Below are positions 21,954 through 31,987 of a stretch of DNA of 64,000 nucleotides, piece by piece. Position 1 is the first letter of the stretch, and each line of letters starts with the position of its first letter. The translations under genes and the position numbers were made by a program. The stretch lies in assembly GCF_001742165.1 (NCBI RefSeq), contig NZ_CP016442.1, positions 372,001 through 436,000 on the forward strand, given 5' to 3'. The notes below the pieces were generated by a model that was not told the origin of the DNA, did no database searches, and worked only from the letters and a program-made list of their open reading frames with translations. This stretch comes from Burkholderia stabilis (lineage in GTDB: Bacteria; Pseudomonadota; Gammaproteobacteria; Burkholderiales; Burkholderiaceae).

Positions 21954-21969
21954 TAAAATCACGATTTTA
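21954..21969. promoter_or_regulatory. palindromic divergent promoter core of smpB/ratA
   Basis: TAAAATC-AC-GATTTTA is a perfect palindrome in the smpB-ratA gap. It reads as a TAAAAT -10-like hexamer on both strands. I infer overlapping divergent -10 elements; no clear -35 was assigned. Confidence 0.4.
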
Positions 21970-22029
21970 GCAAAGCAGGGCGGGAATCGCCCGGCTTGCG
22001 TTCTCACCTTCAGCGATGCCGCGCGATTT

Positions 22030-22467
22030 ATGGCAGATGTCCAGAAAACCGTATTGATCCGCCATTCGGCGGAACAGATGTTCGACCTCGTCACCGACGT
22101 GGCCGATTACCCCAATTTCCTGCCCTGGTGCGGCGGCGTCGAGGTTCGCCGTCAGGACGAGAGCGGGATGGAAGCGCGCATCGACATCAACTTCAAGGGC
22201 ATCAAGCAGCATTTCGCAACGCGCAACACGCAACAGCGCCCAACGCGGATCGACATGGAGTTCACGGACGGCCCGTTCAAGAAGTTCACCGGTTCGTGGC
22301 GCTTCACCGCGCTGCGCGCCGATGCGTGCAAGATCGAATTCGCGCTGCACTACGAGTTTTCGAGCATCCTGCTCGAAAAGATCATCGGGCCGGTGTTCAG
22401 CCATATCGCGAACACGTTCGTCGATTCGTTCGTGAAGCGCGCGGACCAGCGCTACGGGAAGGGGTGA
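22030..22467 (+). CDS. ratA: RatA-type START-domain protein (coenzyme Q-binding/polyketide cyclase family)
   Basis: START/cyclase-fold protein. In E. coli RatA was described as a toxin that blocks 70S assembly; mitochondrial Coq10 relatives bind ubiquinone. The 145-residue product begins with VQKTVLIRHSAEQMFDLVTDV and has DYPNFLPWCGGVEV near 28, both family hallmarks, with GSWRF and FSHIANTFVDSFVKRA toward the C terminus. The next gene, four bases on, is ratB/rnfH. Whether the protein is a toxin here cannot be told from sequence. Confidence 0.9.
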   Translation: MADVQKTVLIRHSAEQMFDLVTDVADYPNFLPWCGGVEVRRQDESGMEARIDINFKGIKQHFATRNTQQRPTRIDMEFTDGPFKKFTGSWRFTALRADACKIEFALHYEFSSILLEKIIGPVFSHIANTFVDSFVKRADQRYGKG

Positions 22468-22471
22468 CGCG

Positions 22472-22795
22472 ATGCTGTCGATCGAAGTCTGCTATGCGTT
22501 GCCGGACCGTCAGACACTGATTCCGCTGTCGCTGCCCGAAGGGGCGACCGTTCGCTCCGCGATCGACGCGAGCGGCGTGCTCGCGCTGCATCCGGAGATC
22601 GATCTCGCGCATGCGAAGACGGGCGTGTACGGCAAGCTCGCGCCGCTCGACGCAACGCTCGTCGATCACGATCGTGTCGAAATCTACCGCCCGTTGATCG
22701 TCGATCCGAAACTGGCGCGCCAGCGGCGCGTCGACAAGTCCCGCCGCGACGGCTCCATCGAGGGCCGCAAGTGGATGCACAAGGATGCGCGCTGA
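22472..22795 (+). CDS. RnfH/RatB-family ubiquitin-like protein
   Basis: Small beta-grasp (UPF0125) protein of unknown biochemical role that is nearly always next to ratA. The 107-residue product has the N-terminal IEVCYALPDRQTLIPLSL strand pair, GVYGKLAPLDATLVDHDRVE in the middle (family motif G-x-x-GK-x3-L) and the RVEIYRPLIVDPKLARQRRV end, with a basic C-terminal tail. It begins four bases after ratA and is surely cotranscribed with it. Confidence 0.88.
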   Translation: MLSIEVCYALPDRQTLIPLSLPEGATVRSAIDASGVLALHPEIDLAHAKTGVYGKLAPLDATLVDHDRVEIYRPLIVDPKLARQRRVDKSRRDGSIEGRKWMHKDAR

Positions 22796-22849
22796 CGCGC
22801 GCGGTTCTGCGTCTCTCGCCCCGATTCGTCTGATCAAACGCCGCGGCGC

Positions 22850-23833
22850 TCAGTGGGCCGCGGCGTTTGCTTTTGCCGGTGTGCCGCCCGAGGTATTGCC
22901 GCCGGCGGGCGTATCGCCGTGCTGTCGCACCGACCCGTACACGCCGGCGAGCAGCAGCACGAGCGCGGCGATTTCGAGCACGTGCGGCATCCGCTGGTCG
23001 TAGACGAACGCGTAAAGCATCGCGAACACGGTTTCGAACACGATCAGCTGGCCCGACAGCGTGAGCGGCAACCGCTTCGACGCCGCATTCCACAACCCGT
23101 TGCCGAGCCACGACGCACCGATCGCGAGCACGAGGTTCAGCAGCCAGAACAACTGCCAGCGCGACGCCGGGACGGCCGCCTGCACCGTGCCGGCCGGCAG
23201 CGCGAGGATCGCGATCCAGCAAAGTCCGCCGATCAGGCCGGTCACGACACCCCACAGCACCGACCATTCGTTACCGCCGAAATGATGATGGCGCTGCAGG
23301 TAGCGCGTGTTCGCGACTGCGTACCAGGTCCAGCTCGCAAGCGCGCCGGCCGCGCACGCGATGCCCGCGAGCTTCTGGCCGAGCGTCGTCGCGTGCGCGG
23401 CCTCGGACGTGAAGAGATCGACGTTGATGCAGACGATGCCTGCGATCACCAGCGCGAGCGGGGCGGCGAGCCGCCGCAATGGCACCGCGCCGTGGTCGCC
23501 GAGGCCGGCCAGCGTGACGGTGACGGGCAATACACCGACGATCAGCGAGCTGGGCGCGATGCCGATCAGGTGCACGGCGCCGGACAGCAGCATGTAGTAC
23601 GCGACGTTGCCGACGACGGCGAGCTTCACGAGCGCGACGAGATCTTCGCGGGTGAGCCGCGCGAGCAGCGAGCGGGCGGCCGGCAGCGCGGCCGCGAGCG
23701 ACACGAGGCCGTACATCGCGTAGCGGCCGACGCTCAGCAGCAGCGGCGAGAAGTCGGTCAGCAGCCGAGGAACGAGAAACACCATGCCCCACAGGGCACC
23801 TGCCAGGACACCATAGACCACACCGCGCTGCAT
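22850..23833 (-). CDS. DMT-superfamily (EamA-type) transporter
   Basis: Ten-helix inner-membrane transporter of the drug/metabolite superfamily, substrate unknown. From ATG 23833 the product has 327 residues: two EamA repeats, the first opening GVVYGVLAGALWGMVFLVPR and the second around LFWLLNLVLAIGASWLGNGL, with a glycine/threonine-rich tail. ATG 23833 is preferred because GGAG lies 7 bases upstream; an ATG at 23851 adds six residues. The gene is monocistronic on the minus strand and converges with ratB. Confidence 0.85.
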   Translation of the reverse strand: MQRGVVYGVLAGALWGMVFLVPRLLTDFSPLLLSVGRYAMYGLVSLAAALPAARSLLARLTREDLVALVKLAVVGNVAYYMLLSGAVHLIGIAPSSLIVGVLPVTVTLAGLGDHGAVPLRRLAAPLALVIAGIVCINVDLFTSEAAHATTLGQKLAGIACAAGALASWTWYAVANTRYLQRHHHFGGNEWSVLWGVVTGLIGGLCWIAILALPAGTVQAAVPASRWQLFWLLNLVLAIGASWLGNGLWNAASKRLPLTLSGQLIVFETVFAMLYAFVYDQRMPHVLEIAALVLLLAGVYGSVRQHGDTPAGGNTSGGTPAKANAAAH

Positions 23834-23938
23834 CGACTGCTCCGAACACATGACTGACGTGCGCGCATCTTAGCGACGCCGGCGCAGCGGCGTCTTGTTC
23901 ATTCCTGCACTCGGGGTATGACGGGGCTTGGGCGTGCC

Positions 23939-23983
23939 CCGCGACAATCGGGAGCGGTTGCGATCCGCTCCTGATTGTCGCGG
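23939..23983. repeat. 19-bp-stem inverted repeat
   Basis: Arms 23939-23957 and 23965-23983 are reverse complements except for one G/T pair (G-U in RNA) with a 7-base loop. It lies between the 3' end of the propeller gene and the DMT transporter start, both on the minus strand. There is no T-tract, so it may be a factor-assisted terminator, an mRNA 3'-end stabiliser or a repeat family member. Confidence 0.6.
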
Positions 23984-24033
23984 TGTCGAGGGTTCGCCGC
24001 CGAGGGGCGGCGGGGATCGGACGTCGGTGCGAA

Positions 24034-24714
24034 TCAGCCGTCGGCAGGATCGGGCGCCGCACCGGCGCCGTCGCTCGATGCGCGCGCCGGCCGTCTCACG
24101 GCGCGCAGCTTGCCGCTGTTGCCGCCGCCGCAGTAGAAGCGGTCGCGGCCGTCGGATTCGAGCCCCGACACGCCGACGCCGGGCGGCATGTCGACCTGCT
24201 CCAGCACCTGTCCCGTGCGCGGATCGATATGCCGCAGTTCGCTCTGGTCGGCTTCCCAGGTGCCGTGCCACAGCTCGCCGTCGACCCAGGTGACGCCGGT
24301 GACGAACCGGTTCGATTCGATCGTGCGCAGCACGGCGCCCGATTGCGGATCCACCTGATGAATCTTGCGTTCGCGGTACTGGCCGACCCACAGCGTGCCT
24401 TCGGCCCAGGCGAGCCCCGAGTCGGCGCCGCCGCCGGGGGCGGGAATCGTCGCGAGCACGCGGCCCGATTCCGGGTCGATCTTCTCGATGCGGTCCTCGA
24501 CGATCTGGAACAGGTGGTGGCCGTCGAACGCCGTGCCTGCATGCGCGGCGACGTCGAGCGCACGCACGGTCGTGCCGCTGTCCGGATCGAGCGCATTCAA
24601 CTTGTCGCCGGACGCGTACCACACGTGCTGCCCGTCGAACGTGACGCCGTGTACGCCGTCGACGCCCGGGAACGGGCCGTATTCGCGAATGATGTCTGCG
24701 TTGGAGCGCTTCAT
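24034..24714 (-). CDS. beta-propeller protein (SMP-30/glutamine-cyclotransferase-like)
   Basis: I recognise a propeller fold but not a specific function. The 226-residue product has regularly spaced blades with repeated W/Y-x-S and D-P-x-S/T-G-x-x-L turns (DPDSGTTVRALD, DPESGRVLATI, DPQSGAVLRTI, DPRTGQVLEQVD), about 45 residues apart. There is no signal peptide. ATG 24714 is used because GAGG lies about 9 bases upstream; an ORF from 24744 has no RBS. It follows the HTH regulator gene on the same strand after 31 bases, so the two are probably an operon. Confidence 0.75.
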   Translation of the reverse strand: MKRSNADIIREYGPFPGVDGVHGVTFDGQHVWYASGDKLNALDPDSGTTVRALDVAAHAGTAFDGHHLFQIVEDRIEKIDPESGRVLATIPAPGGGADSGLAWAEGTLWVGQYRERKIHQVDPQSGAVLRTIESNRFVTGVTWVDGELWHGTWEADQSELRHIDPRTGQVLEQVDMPPGVGVSGLESDGRDRFYCGGGNSGKLRAVRRPARASSDGAGAAPDPADG

Positions 24715-24745
24715 GTTCGTTACCTCGTCGTTCGATGAGCCCATC

Positions 24746-25966
24746 CTAATCGCCCGGCAGCGGAGCGGGGAGTAACAAGGTCGTCGCGAATCCGGGTAGC
24801 GGCGGCGTCATCCAGCGGCGCGCGCGGCCGAGACCGAGCGCCTGCACCTTGTCCGCTTCGGCGAGCGCGTCGAGCGCGCGCTGCACGGTGCGCTGGCTCG
24901 CGCCGAGCGCGAGCGCCAGCGCGGAACTCGACCACGCCTCACCATCGGCGAGGAGCGCGAGCACGGCCGCGTGGCGATCGTCGACCGGGCGCGCGAGCAC
25001 GACGGTCTCGCGTACGCCGAGCGGCTCGAGCGCGAAACCGCGCGGCGTCGCGGTGACGTTCGCGAGCGGCCGCAGCACCGCGCGCAGCCGGCCGATCTCG
25101 ACGCGCAGGCGCGCGCGATGCGATTCGTCCGCATGTTTCGCGCGGAACGCGGCGGCGACGAGCGCGTTTCTCGATACGTCGGCTGGCCATGCCTCGCCGA
25201 GCGCGCGGGCGAGCACGAACAGCACGGGGCGACGCGCGAGCGACACGGTCGTGCGCGCGTCGCGCACGGTGTGGCGGCACGCGTCGACGACGAGCGCGTT
25301 CGACTCCAGCAGCGTTTCGACTTCGTCGAGCGGCACAAGCCGCGACGTGCCACGCACGATGAGTCGCGCAGCCGGCGCATCGAGCACGCGCGATGCGGTG
25401 TCGACTTCGGCTGTCAGCGCGGCGATGCCGGCGTCGCGGGCGGCCGCATGCGCGCGGGCGAGCGCCGCGCGGGCTGCGTGCGCGCGGATGCGGCGCATCG
25501 CGATGCCGGCCGAGATCAGTTCATGGGCGGCGCGCGATGCGGCCGGCAGCGGCGACGGATCGAGGTTCGCGAGCATTCGTTCGGCATCGTCGATGTGGCC
25601 GATCAGCAGCAGCCGGCGCACGCCGAGATAGCGCGCATGCGCGGCGTTCGCGCGGTCGCCGTGCGCGTCGAGCGTCGCGCATGCGGTGTCGAGCGCGCGT
25701 GTCGGCCAGTGGAGGTCGCGCGACGCGAGTGCGATCTCGGCTTCGGCGACGACACAGCGCGCACGCGCCACGGCTTCCTTCGCGCCGAATGCGCGTGCGG
25801 CGCCGCGCACGAGTGCGCGCGCGCGTTCGAAATCGCCGAGCTGCGCCATGGCGATCCCGCGCAGCGCGAGCGCCGGCGCGTCGTCCCGCAGCGCGACGCG
25901 GTTCAGCGCGCCGAGCGCGTCACCGGCCGCGAGCGCGCGTGCGGCTGCGGTAATCAGCGAATCCAT
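24746..25966 (-). CDS. TPR-like/HTH transcriptional regulator
   Basis: A 406-residue, very alanine- and arginine-rich protein. The N-terminal half (about 1-200) is helical with TPR-like periodicity (ALALRGIAMAQLGDFERARAL). A central winged-helix-like region follows (about 210-320, with R-x-E-I-G-R-L-R-A-V-L-R-P-L resembling the DNA-binding part of OmpR/SARP folds). Near the C terminus is a second helix-turn-helix (SSSALALALGASQRTVQRALDAL, read as residues about 343-365). It is probably a regulator of the downstream propeller gene and/or the divergent DUF899 gene. Confidence 0.65.
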   Translation of the reverse strand: MDSLITAAARALAAGDALGALNRVALRDDAPALALRGIAMAQLGDFERARALVRGAARAFGAKEAVARARCVVAEAEIALASRDLHWPTRALDTACATLDAHGDRANAAHARYLGVRRLLLIGHIDDAERMLANLDPSPLPAASRAAHELISAGIAMRRIRAHAARAALARAHAAARDAGIAALTAEVDTASRVLDAPAARLIVRGTSRLVPLDEVETLLESNALVVDACRHTVRDARTTVSLARRPVLFVLARALGEAWPADVSRNALVAAAFRAKHADESHRARLRVEIGRLRAVLRPLANVTATPRGFALEPLGVRETVVLARPVDDRHAAVLALLADGEAWSSSALALALGASQRTVQRALDALAEADKVQALGLGRARRWMTPPLPGFATTLLLPAPLPGD

Positions 25967-26080
25967 CCGAATCCCGACACACTTGTCACTCCCTCCGGTC
26001 CGATGCCCGGCACTAATCTAGCACCACGCACACGGCCCTGTATGCCGTGCCCGGATATCCATCGAAAGGAGGAACCCGCA

Positions 26081-26845
26081 ATGACGATCCATCTCACCGG
26101 AACACGCGACGAATGGCTGGCCGAGCGCCGCGCGCTGCTCGATGCCGAAAAGGCGCTGACGCGGCAAAGCGACGAACTCGCGCGGCGGCGCCAGGCGCTG
26201 CCGTGGGTGCGCGTCGACAAGACCTACCGGTTCGATACCGAAGACGGGCAGGCGACGCTCGACGACCTGTTTCGCGGCCGTTCGCAACTGCTCGTCTATC
26301 ACTTCATGTTCGGCCCCGACTACAAGGCCGGCTGCCCGTCGTGCTCGGCGCTCGCGGACGGTTTCGACGGTTTCGCCGTGCACCTGGCGAACCACGACGT
26401 GACGCTCGCGGCCGTGTCGCGCGCGCCGCTCGCGAAGCTGCTCGCCTACCGGCAGCGGATGGGGTGGCGCTTTCCGTGGGCGTCGTCGGTCGGCAGCGAT
26501 TTCAATTTCGACTTCAATGTGTCGTTCACCGAAACGCAGCAGCGCGCGGGCGACGTCGAATACAACTATGCGCGGGCCGGCCACGCGATGGACATGGACC
26601 CGCCGCCGGCGCCCGTCGCGCAGTTCGCGGCGACGTGCGGCACCGATGCGGTCACGTACTCGCTCGACCGGCCGGGCATGAGCGCGTTCGTGCGCGACGA
26701 CGGTGTCGTCTATCACACGTACTCGACCTATGCGCGCGGGCTCGACGGGCTGTGGGGGATGTACCAGTGGCTCGATCGCGCGCCGCGCGGGCGCAATGAG
26801 GCGGGCCCCTGGTGGCGTCGTCACGACGAGTACGCGCGCGGCTGA
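26081..26845 (+). CDS. DUF899-family thioredoxin-like protein
   Basis: Member of the DUF899 family, thioredoxin-like proteins of unknown reaction. The 254-residue product has the family blocks EWLAERRALLDAEKALTRQ (12-30), LPWVRVDKTYRF (43-54), YHFMFGPDYKAGCPSCSALA near 80 with a CPSC motif, and MGWRFPWASSVGSDFNFDF near 135. The CPSC pair could be redox active; this is inference. It has a perfect AAAGGAGG ribosome site at 26065-26072 and is divergent from the HTH regulator, which may control it. Confidence 0.88.
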   Translation: MTIHLTGTRDEWLAERRALLDAEKALTRQSDELARRRQALPWVRVDKTYRFDTEDGQATLDDLFRGRSQLLVYHFMFGPDYKAGCPSCSALADGFDGFAVHLANHDVTLAAVSRAPLAKLLAYRQRMGWRFPWASSVGSDFNFDFNVSFTETQQRAGDVEYNYARAGHAMDMDPPPAPVAQFAATCGTDAVTYSLDRPGMSAFVRDDGVVYHTYSTYARGLDGLWGMYQWLDRAPRGRNEAGPWWRRHDEYARG

Positions 26846-26871
26846 GCGCGGGCGGCGGACGGGAGCGCGGG

Positions 26872-27678
26872 ATGACACGGCCGGCAACCGGCAATACGGG
26901 CCCCGATCCGCGGGCATTCGCGGCGGCGTTCGTGGCCGTGTTCGCCGCGGCCGCGATGGCGACCCTGGCGCAGCACGCGTCGATGGACGCGATGGGTGGC
27001 GAACCGATGCCCGGCGGCTGGACGACGTCCGCCGCGTGGCTGCGGCCGTGCGGATGGGGGGCCGGACGCGCGTTCGCCGCGTTTGCCGGCATGTGGGGCG
27101 CGATGACGGTGACGATGATGCTGCCGGTGCTGGCGCCCACGCTCTGGCGATACCGGCAGGGCATCGGCCCGCTGGCCTCGGCACGCCCGGCCTGGCTCGT
27201 CGTCATCGCGGGCGCCGGGTATTTCGCGGTATGGATGGCGTTCGGCGCGCTGGCGTTTCCAGCCGGCACCGCGCTGGCGGCTGCCGCGGCACGGCTGCCG
27301 GTGCTCGCCCGTGCGGTGCCGTTTGCGGCGGGCGCGGTCGTGGCCGGCGCCGGCGTGCTGCAATTCTCGGCGTGGAAGGTGCGGCGGCTGGCGTGTTGCC
27401 GGCATGCGGCGACGGATGCGCGCATGTCGCGAGCGGATGCCGGGGCCGCATGGCGGTATGGCGTGCGCGCCGCGATGCACTGCAGCGCCTGTTGCGGGAA
27501 CCTGATGGCGATCTCGCTGGCGGCCGGCGTGATGGATCTGCGCGTGATGGCCGCCGTGACGGTCGCGATTGCCGCGGAGCGCCTCGTGCCGGCCGGCGAG
27601 CGTGTAGCGCGGATGACCGGCTGCATCGTGATCGGGGGCGGCATCGCGATGCTCGCGCACGCAGCGGGGCTGCCGTAA
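26872..27678 (+). CDS. DUF2182-family integral membrane protein
   Basis: Predicted metal-binding membrane protein (DUF2182), function unknown. The 268-residue product has about seven hydrophobic segments, the family block GMWGAMTVTMMLPVLAPTLW near 75, LQFSAWKVRRLACCRHA near 165 and the Cys/His-rich AMHCSACCGNLMAI near 200. The ATG at 26872 follows GGGAG. It starts 26 bases after the DUF899 gene and is likely cotranscribed with it. Confidence 0.82.
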   Translation: MTRPATGNTGPDPRAFAAAFVAVFAAAAMATLAQHASMDAMGGEPMPGGWTTSAAWLRPCGWGAGRAFAAFAGMWGAMTVTMMLPVLAPTLWRYRQGIGPLASARPAWLVVIAGAGYFAVWMAFGALAFPAGTALAAAAARLPVLARAVPFAAGAVVAGAGVLQFSAWKVRRLACCRHAATDARMSRADAGAAWRYGVRAAMHCSACCGNLMAISLAAGVMDLRVMAAVTVAIAAERLVPAGERVARMTGCIVIGGGIAMLAHAAGLP

Positions 27679-27893
27679 GACCGGGGGGCTGATCCGGCCC
27701 GTTGCCGGGCTGCCCGACGGGCGGCCGTCACGGCCGTGTGGCCCGTCCGCGACAGTCTTGCACGCCGGGGCGCGGCCCGTTGCGCGATTGGCCCGATGCG
27801 GCGGTGAAACGAAAGGCGATCGAAAACGAACCGAACGGCGATCCGAACGATTCGGCCCCCGACCGCCGGAAAACGGCTAAGCCGTTGTTCGTG

Positions 27894-27924
27894 TTGTGAA
27901 AATTCGCAGCGCTTCGCGTATAAT
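27894..27924 (+). promoter_or_regulatory. probable guaB promoter
   Basis: A perfect TATAAT at 27919-27924 lies 27 bases before the guaB ATG. A weak TTGTGA at 27894-27899 is 19 bases upstream of it. The short AT-rich patch stands out from the GC-rich surroundings. Confidence 0.6.
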
Positions 27925-27950
27925 TCGCTTTTGCGCCCATAGGATTTGCC

Positions 27951-29411
27951 ATGCGTCTGATCCAAAAAGCACTCACTTTCGATGATGTGCTCCTCGTTCC
28001 CGCCTTCTCCGACGTTCTGCCGCGCGACACCAGCCTCAAGACCAAGCTGACCCGCAACATCTCCCTGAACATGCCGCTCGTATCCGCCGCCATGGATACG
28101 GTCACCGAAGGTCGACTCGCGATCGCGATGGCGCAGCAGGGTGGTGTCGGCATCGTCCACAAAAACCTCACGCCGGCCGAACAGGCCCGCGAGGTCGCGA
28201 AGGTCAAGCGTTTCGAATCCGGCGTCGTCCGCGATCCGATCACGGTGCCGCCGCAAATGAAGGTGCGCGACGTGATCGCGCTGTCGCGCCAGCATGGCAT
28301 CTCGGGCTTCCCGGTCGTCGAAGGCCCGCAGCTCGTCGGCATCGTCACGAACCGCGACCTGCGTTTCGAAACGCGTCTCGATGAGCCGGTCAAGTCGATC
28401 ATGACGCCGCGCGATCGCCTCGTCACGGTCAAGGAAGGCACGCCGCTCGCCGAAGCGAAGGCGCTGATGCACAGCCACCGCCTCGAGCGCGTGCTGGTCG
28501 TCAACGACGCGTTCGAACTGCGCGGCCTGATGACCGTCAAGGACATCACGAAGCAGACCGAGCACCCGGACGCGTGCAAGGACGAACACGGCAAGCTGCG
28601 CGCAGGCGCGGCCGTCGGCGTCGGCGCCGACAACGAAGAGCGCGTCGAGCTGCTGGTGCAGGCCGGCGTCGACGTGATCGTCGTCGATACCGCGCACGGC
28701 CACAGCAAGGGCGTGCTCGAGCGCGTGCGCTGGGTCAAGCAGAACTTCCCGCACGTCGAAGTGATCGGCGGCAACATCGCGACGGCTGCCGCCGCGAAGG
28801 CGCTCGTCGAATACGGCGCGGACGCGGTCAAGGTCGGTATCGGCCCGGGCTCGATCTGCACGACGCGGATCGTCGCCGGTGTCGGCGTACCGCAGATCAG
28901 CGCGATCGCGAACGTGGCCGAAGCGCTGAAGGGCACGGGCGTGCCGTGCATCGCCGACGGCGGCGTGCGCTTCTCGGGCGACGTGTCGAAGGCCCTCGCG
29001 GCCGGCGCGAACGCGGTGATGATGGGCAGCATGTTCGCGGGCACCGAAGAGGCGCCGGGCGACGTGTTCCTGTACCAGGGCCGCCAGTACAAGTCGTACC
29101 GCGGCATGGGTTCGGTCGGTGCGATGAAGGACGGCGCAGCAGACCGCTATTTCCAGGACAACTCGGCGAACATCGACAAGCTCGTGCCGGAAGGCATCGA
29201 AGGCCGTGTCGCCTACAAGGGCTCGGTCAACGCGATCCTGTTCCAGCTGGTCGGCGGCGTGCGCGCCAGCATGGGCTACTGCGGCTGCCGGTCGATCGAC
29301 GAGCTGCACGAGAAGGCCGAATTCGTCCAGATCACCGCTGCGGGCATGCGCGAGTCGCACGTGCACGACGTGCAGATCACGAAGGAAGCACCGAACTATC
29401 ACGTGGACTGA
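27951..29411 (+). CDS. guaB: IMP dehydrogenase
   Basis: Oxidises IMP to XMP with NAD, the first committed step to GMP. The 486-residue product has the barrel start [17 protein letters not shown] (9-25), two CBS domains (about 92-205), the catalytic loop [18 protein letters not shown] near 297 with the active-site Cys, and the flap with [12 protein letters not shown] near 382. AGGA lies 7 bases before the ATG. guaA follows after one intervening small gene. Confidence 0.98.
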   Translation: MRLIQKALTFDDVLLVPAFSDVLPRDTSLKTKLTRNISLNMPLVSAAMDTVTEGRLAIAMAQQGGVGIVHKNLTPAEQAREVAKVKRFESGVVRDPITVPPQMKVRDVIALSRQHGISGFPVVEGPQLVGIVTNRDLRFETRLDEPVKSIMTPRDRLVTVKEGTPLAEAKALMHSHRLERVLVVNDAFELRGLMTVKDITKQTEHPDACKDEHGKLRAGAAVGVGADNEERVELLVQAGVDVIVVDTAHGHSKGVLERVRWVKQNFPHVEVIGGNIATAAAAKALVEYGADAVKVGIGPGSICTTRIVAGVGVPQISAIANVAEALKGTGVPCIADGGVRFSGDVSKALAAGANAVMMGSMFAGTEEAPGDVFLYQGRQYKSYRGMGSVGAMKDGAADRYFQDNSANIDKLVPEGIEGRVAYKGSVNAILFQLVGGVRASMGYCGCRSIDELHEKAEFVQITAAGMRESHVHDVQITKEAPNYHVD

Positions 29412-29417
29412 TCGCCG

Positions 29418-30017
29418 ATGAAACCGCTGCTGCGAGCCGTGCTGATCATCGATGCCGTACTCCTGCTGGCGTTCGGCGTGCTGTTCGTGCTGACGCCCTG
29501 GCAGTCGCTCTTCAACGCGCTGCAGCTTGCGAACGTCCAGCCGGCGATGCTCGGCCAGGCGTTCGGCATCGCGCTGCTCGGGCTCGCGTGGCTCGCGTTT
29601 CATGCGGCGTTCAACGGCGATCTCACGGCGCCCGTCGCGCGTGCGGTCGGCCATGTGAACTGGCTGACCGGCGTGCTGACGATCGTGTGGTCGATCGGCA
29701 CGGGCAGCGGCCCCGCGCTCGCGGCCGCCGGCAGGGTGCTGTCGGCCGTGGCCGGCGTCGCGCTGATCGTGCTCGGGCTCGGCGGCGTGCGGCTCGCATC
29801 GGCCGTGCGCCGGCGCGAGAAGGCGCAAGCGCTCGAGGCGCGCGCGCCTGCGCAGCGTCCGGCCGAGCCGGCGATGGCGCCGGCGGCGTCGCCCGCCCCG
29901 CAGCGTGTCGAACCCGTCGCCAGCCGTCCCGCGGCGGCAACCGCGCCGGCTTCGGCCAGATCCGATCAATCGTCAGGCACCGTCGCACTCGACGAGCGCC
30001 CGCCGATGCAGGATTGA
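29418..30017 (+). CDS. hypothetical membrane protein between guaB and guaA
   Basis: Not recognised as a named family. The 199-residue product has four hydrophobic segments (about 7-27, 43-65, 83-98, 106-126). Then comes a low-complexity Ala/Pro/Arg-rich cytoplasmic tail (about 130-199) that ends DERPPMQD. It begins six bases after the guaB stop and so is in the guaB transcript. The tail may be disordered. Codon use matches the neighbours, so it is likely a genuine gene. Confidence 0.75.
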   Translation: MKPLLRAVLIIDAVLLLAFGVLFVLTPWQSLFNALQLANVQPAMLGQAFGIALLGLAWLAFHAAFNGDLTAPVARAVGHVNWLTGVLTIVWSIGTGSGPALAAAGRVLSAVAGVALIVLGLGGVRLASAVRRREKAQALEARAPAQRPAEPAMAPAASPAPQRVEPVASRPAAATAPASARSDQSSGTVALDERPPMQD

Positions 30018-30127
30018 CCGGTCATGCGTCGCGCGTGCCGCCTGCCGCCCGACGCCGCCGTCCATGCTTTTGACGCAGCGCATGACAATGCGCTGCTTTT
30101 CTTATTCTCTTCATCCCGTCCGCAGCC

Positions 30128-31747
<1,620 letters not shown>

Positions 31748-31764
31748 ATTGACGTCCTTCGGGG

Positions 31765-31841
31765 ACTATCGCCAGCTATCGAAACACTACCGTAACGTGT
31801 TGATTTAAAAAATGCGTCGCGGTAGTTATCGATGGCTATCG
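31765..31841. repeat. phased (C/T)TATCG repeats behind guaA
   Basis: The hexamer (C/T)TATCG occurs at 31766, 31776, 31826 and 31836 in the same orientation, all separated by multiples of ten bases. The pairs form an imperfect 17-bp direct repeat (31765-31781 and 31825-31841). Between them, ACTACCGTAACG and CGTCGCGGTAGT form an imperfect inverted repeat around an AT-rich centre. This resembles a protein-binding or recombination site. Confidence 0.5.
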
Positions 31842-31987
31842 TCGGCCGGCAGAACTGGCTCGCGGTAGCGCTGGCGGTAAGAACCGAAGGCCGGATCGAG
31901 ACCCTCTCGTTCACTATCCAGACCAAAGCCGTCTTTGACGGTAAAAGTCTTTTCGGGAAAGCTGGTTTCATGCGGTTTTCCGAGCAT
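31826..31987 (-). CDS. possible small protein, 53 residues
   Basis: A complete short ORF from ATG 31987 with AGGAGA six bases upstream, ending at TAA inside the TATCG repeat region. The product is charged, aromatic and proline-containing (MLGKPHETSFPEKTF at the start, FGSYRQRYREPVLP near the end) and has no membrane segment. I do not recognise the family. The RBS and the non-repetitive sequence favour a real gene; the small size and the lack of homologue evidence argue for caution. Confidence 0.35.
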   Translation of the reverse strand: MLGKPHETSFPEKTFTVKDGFGLDSEREGLDPAFGSYRQRYREPVLPADDSHR

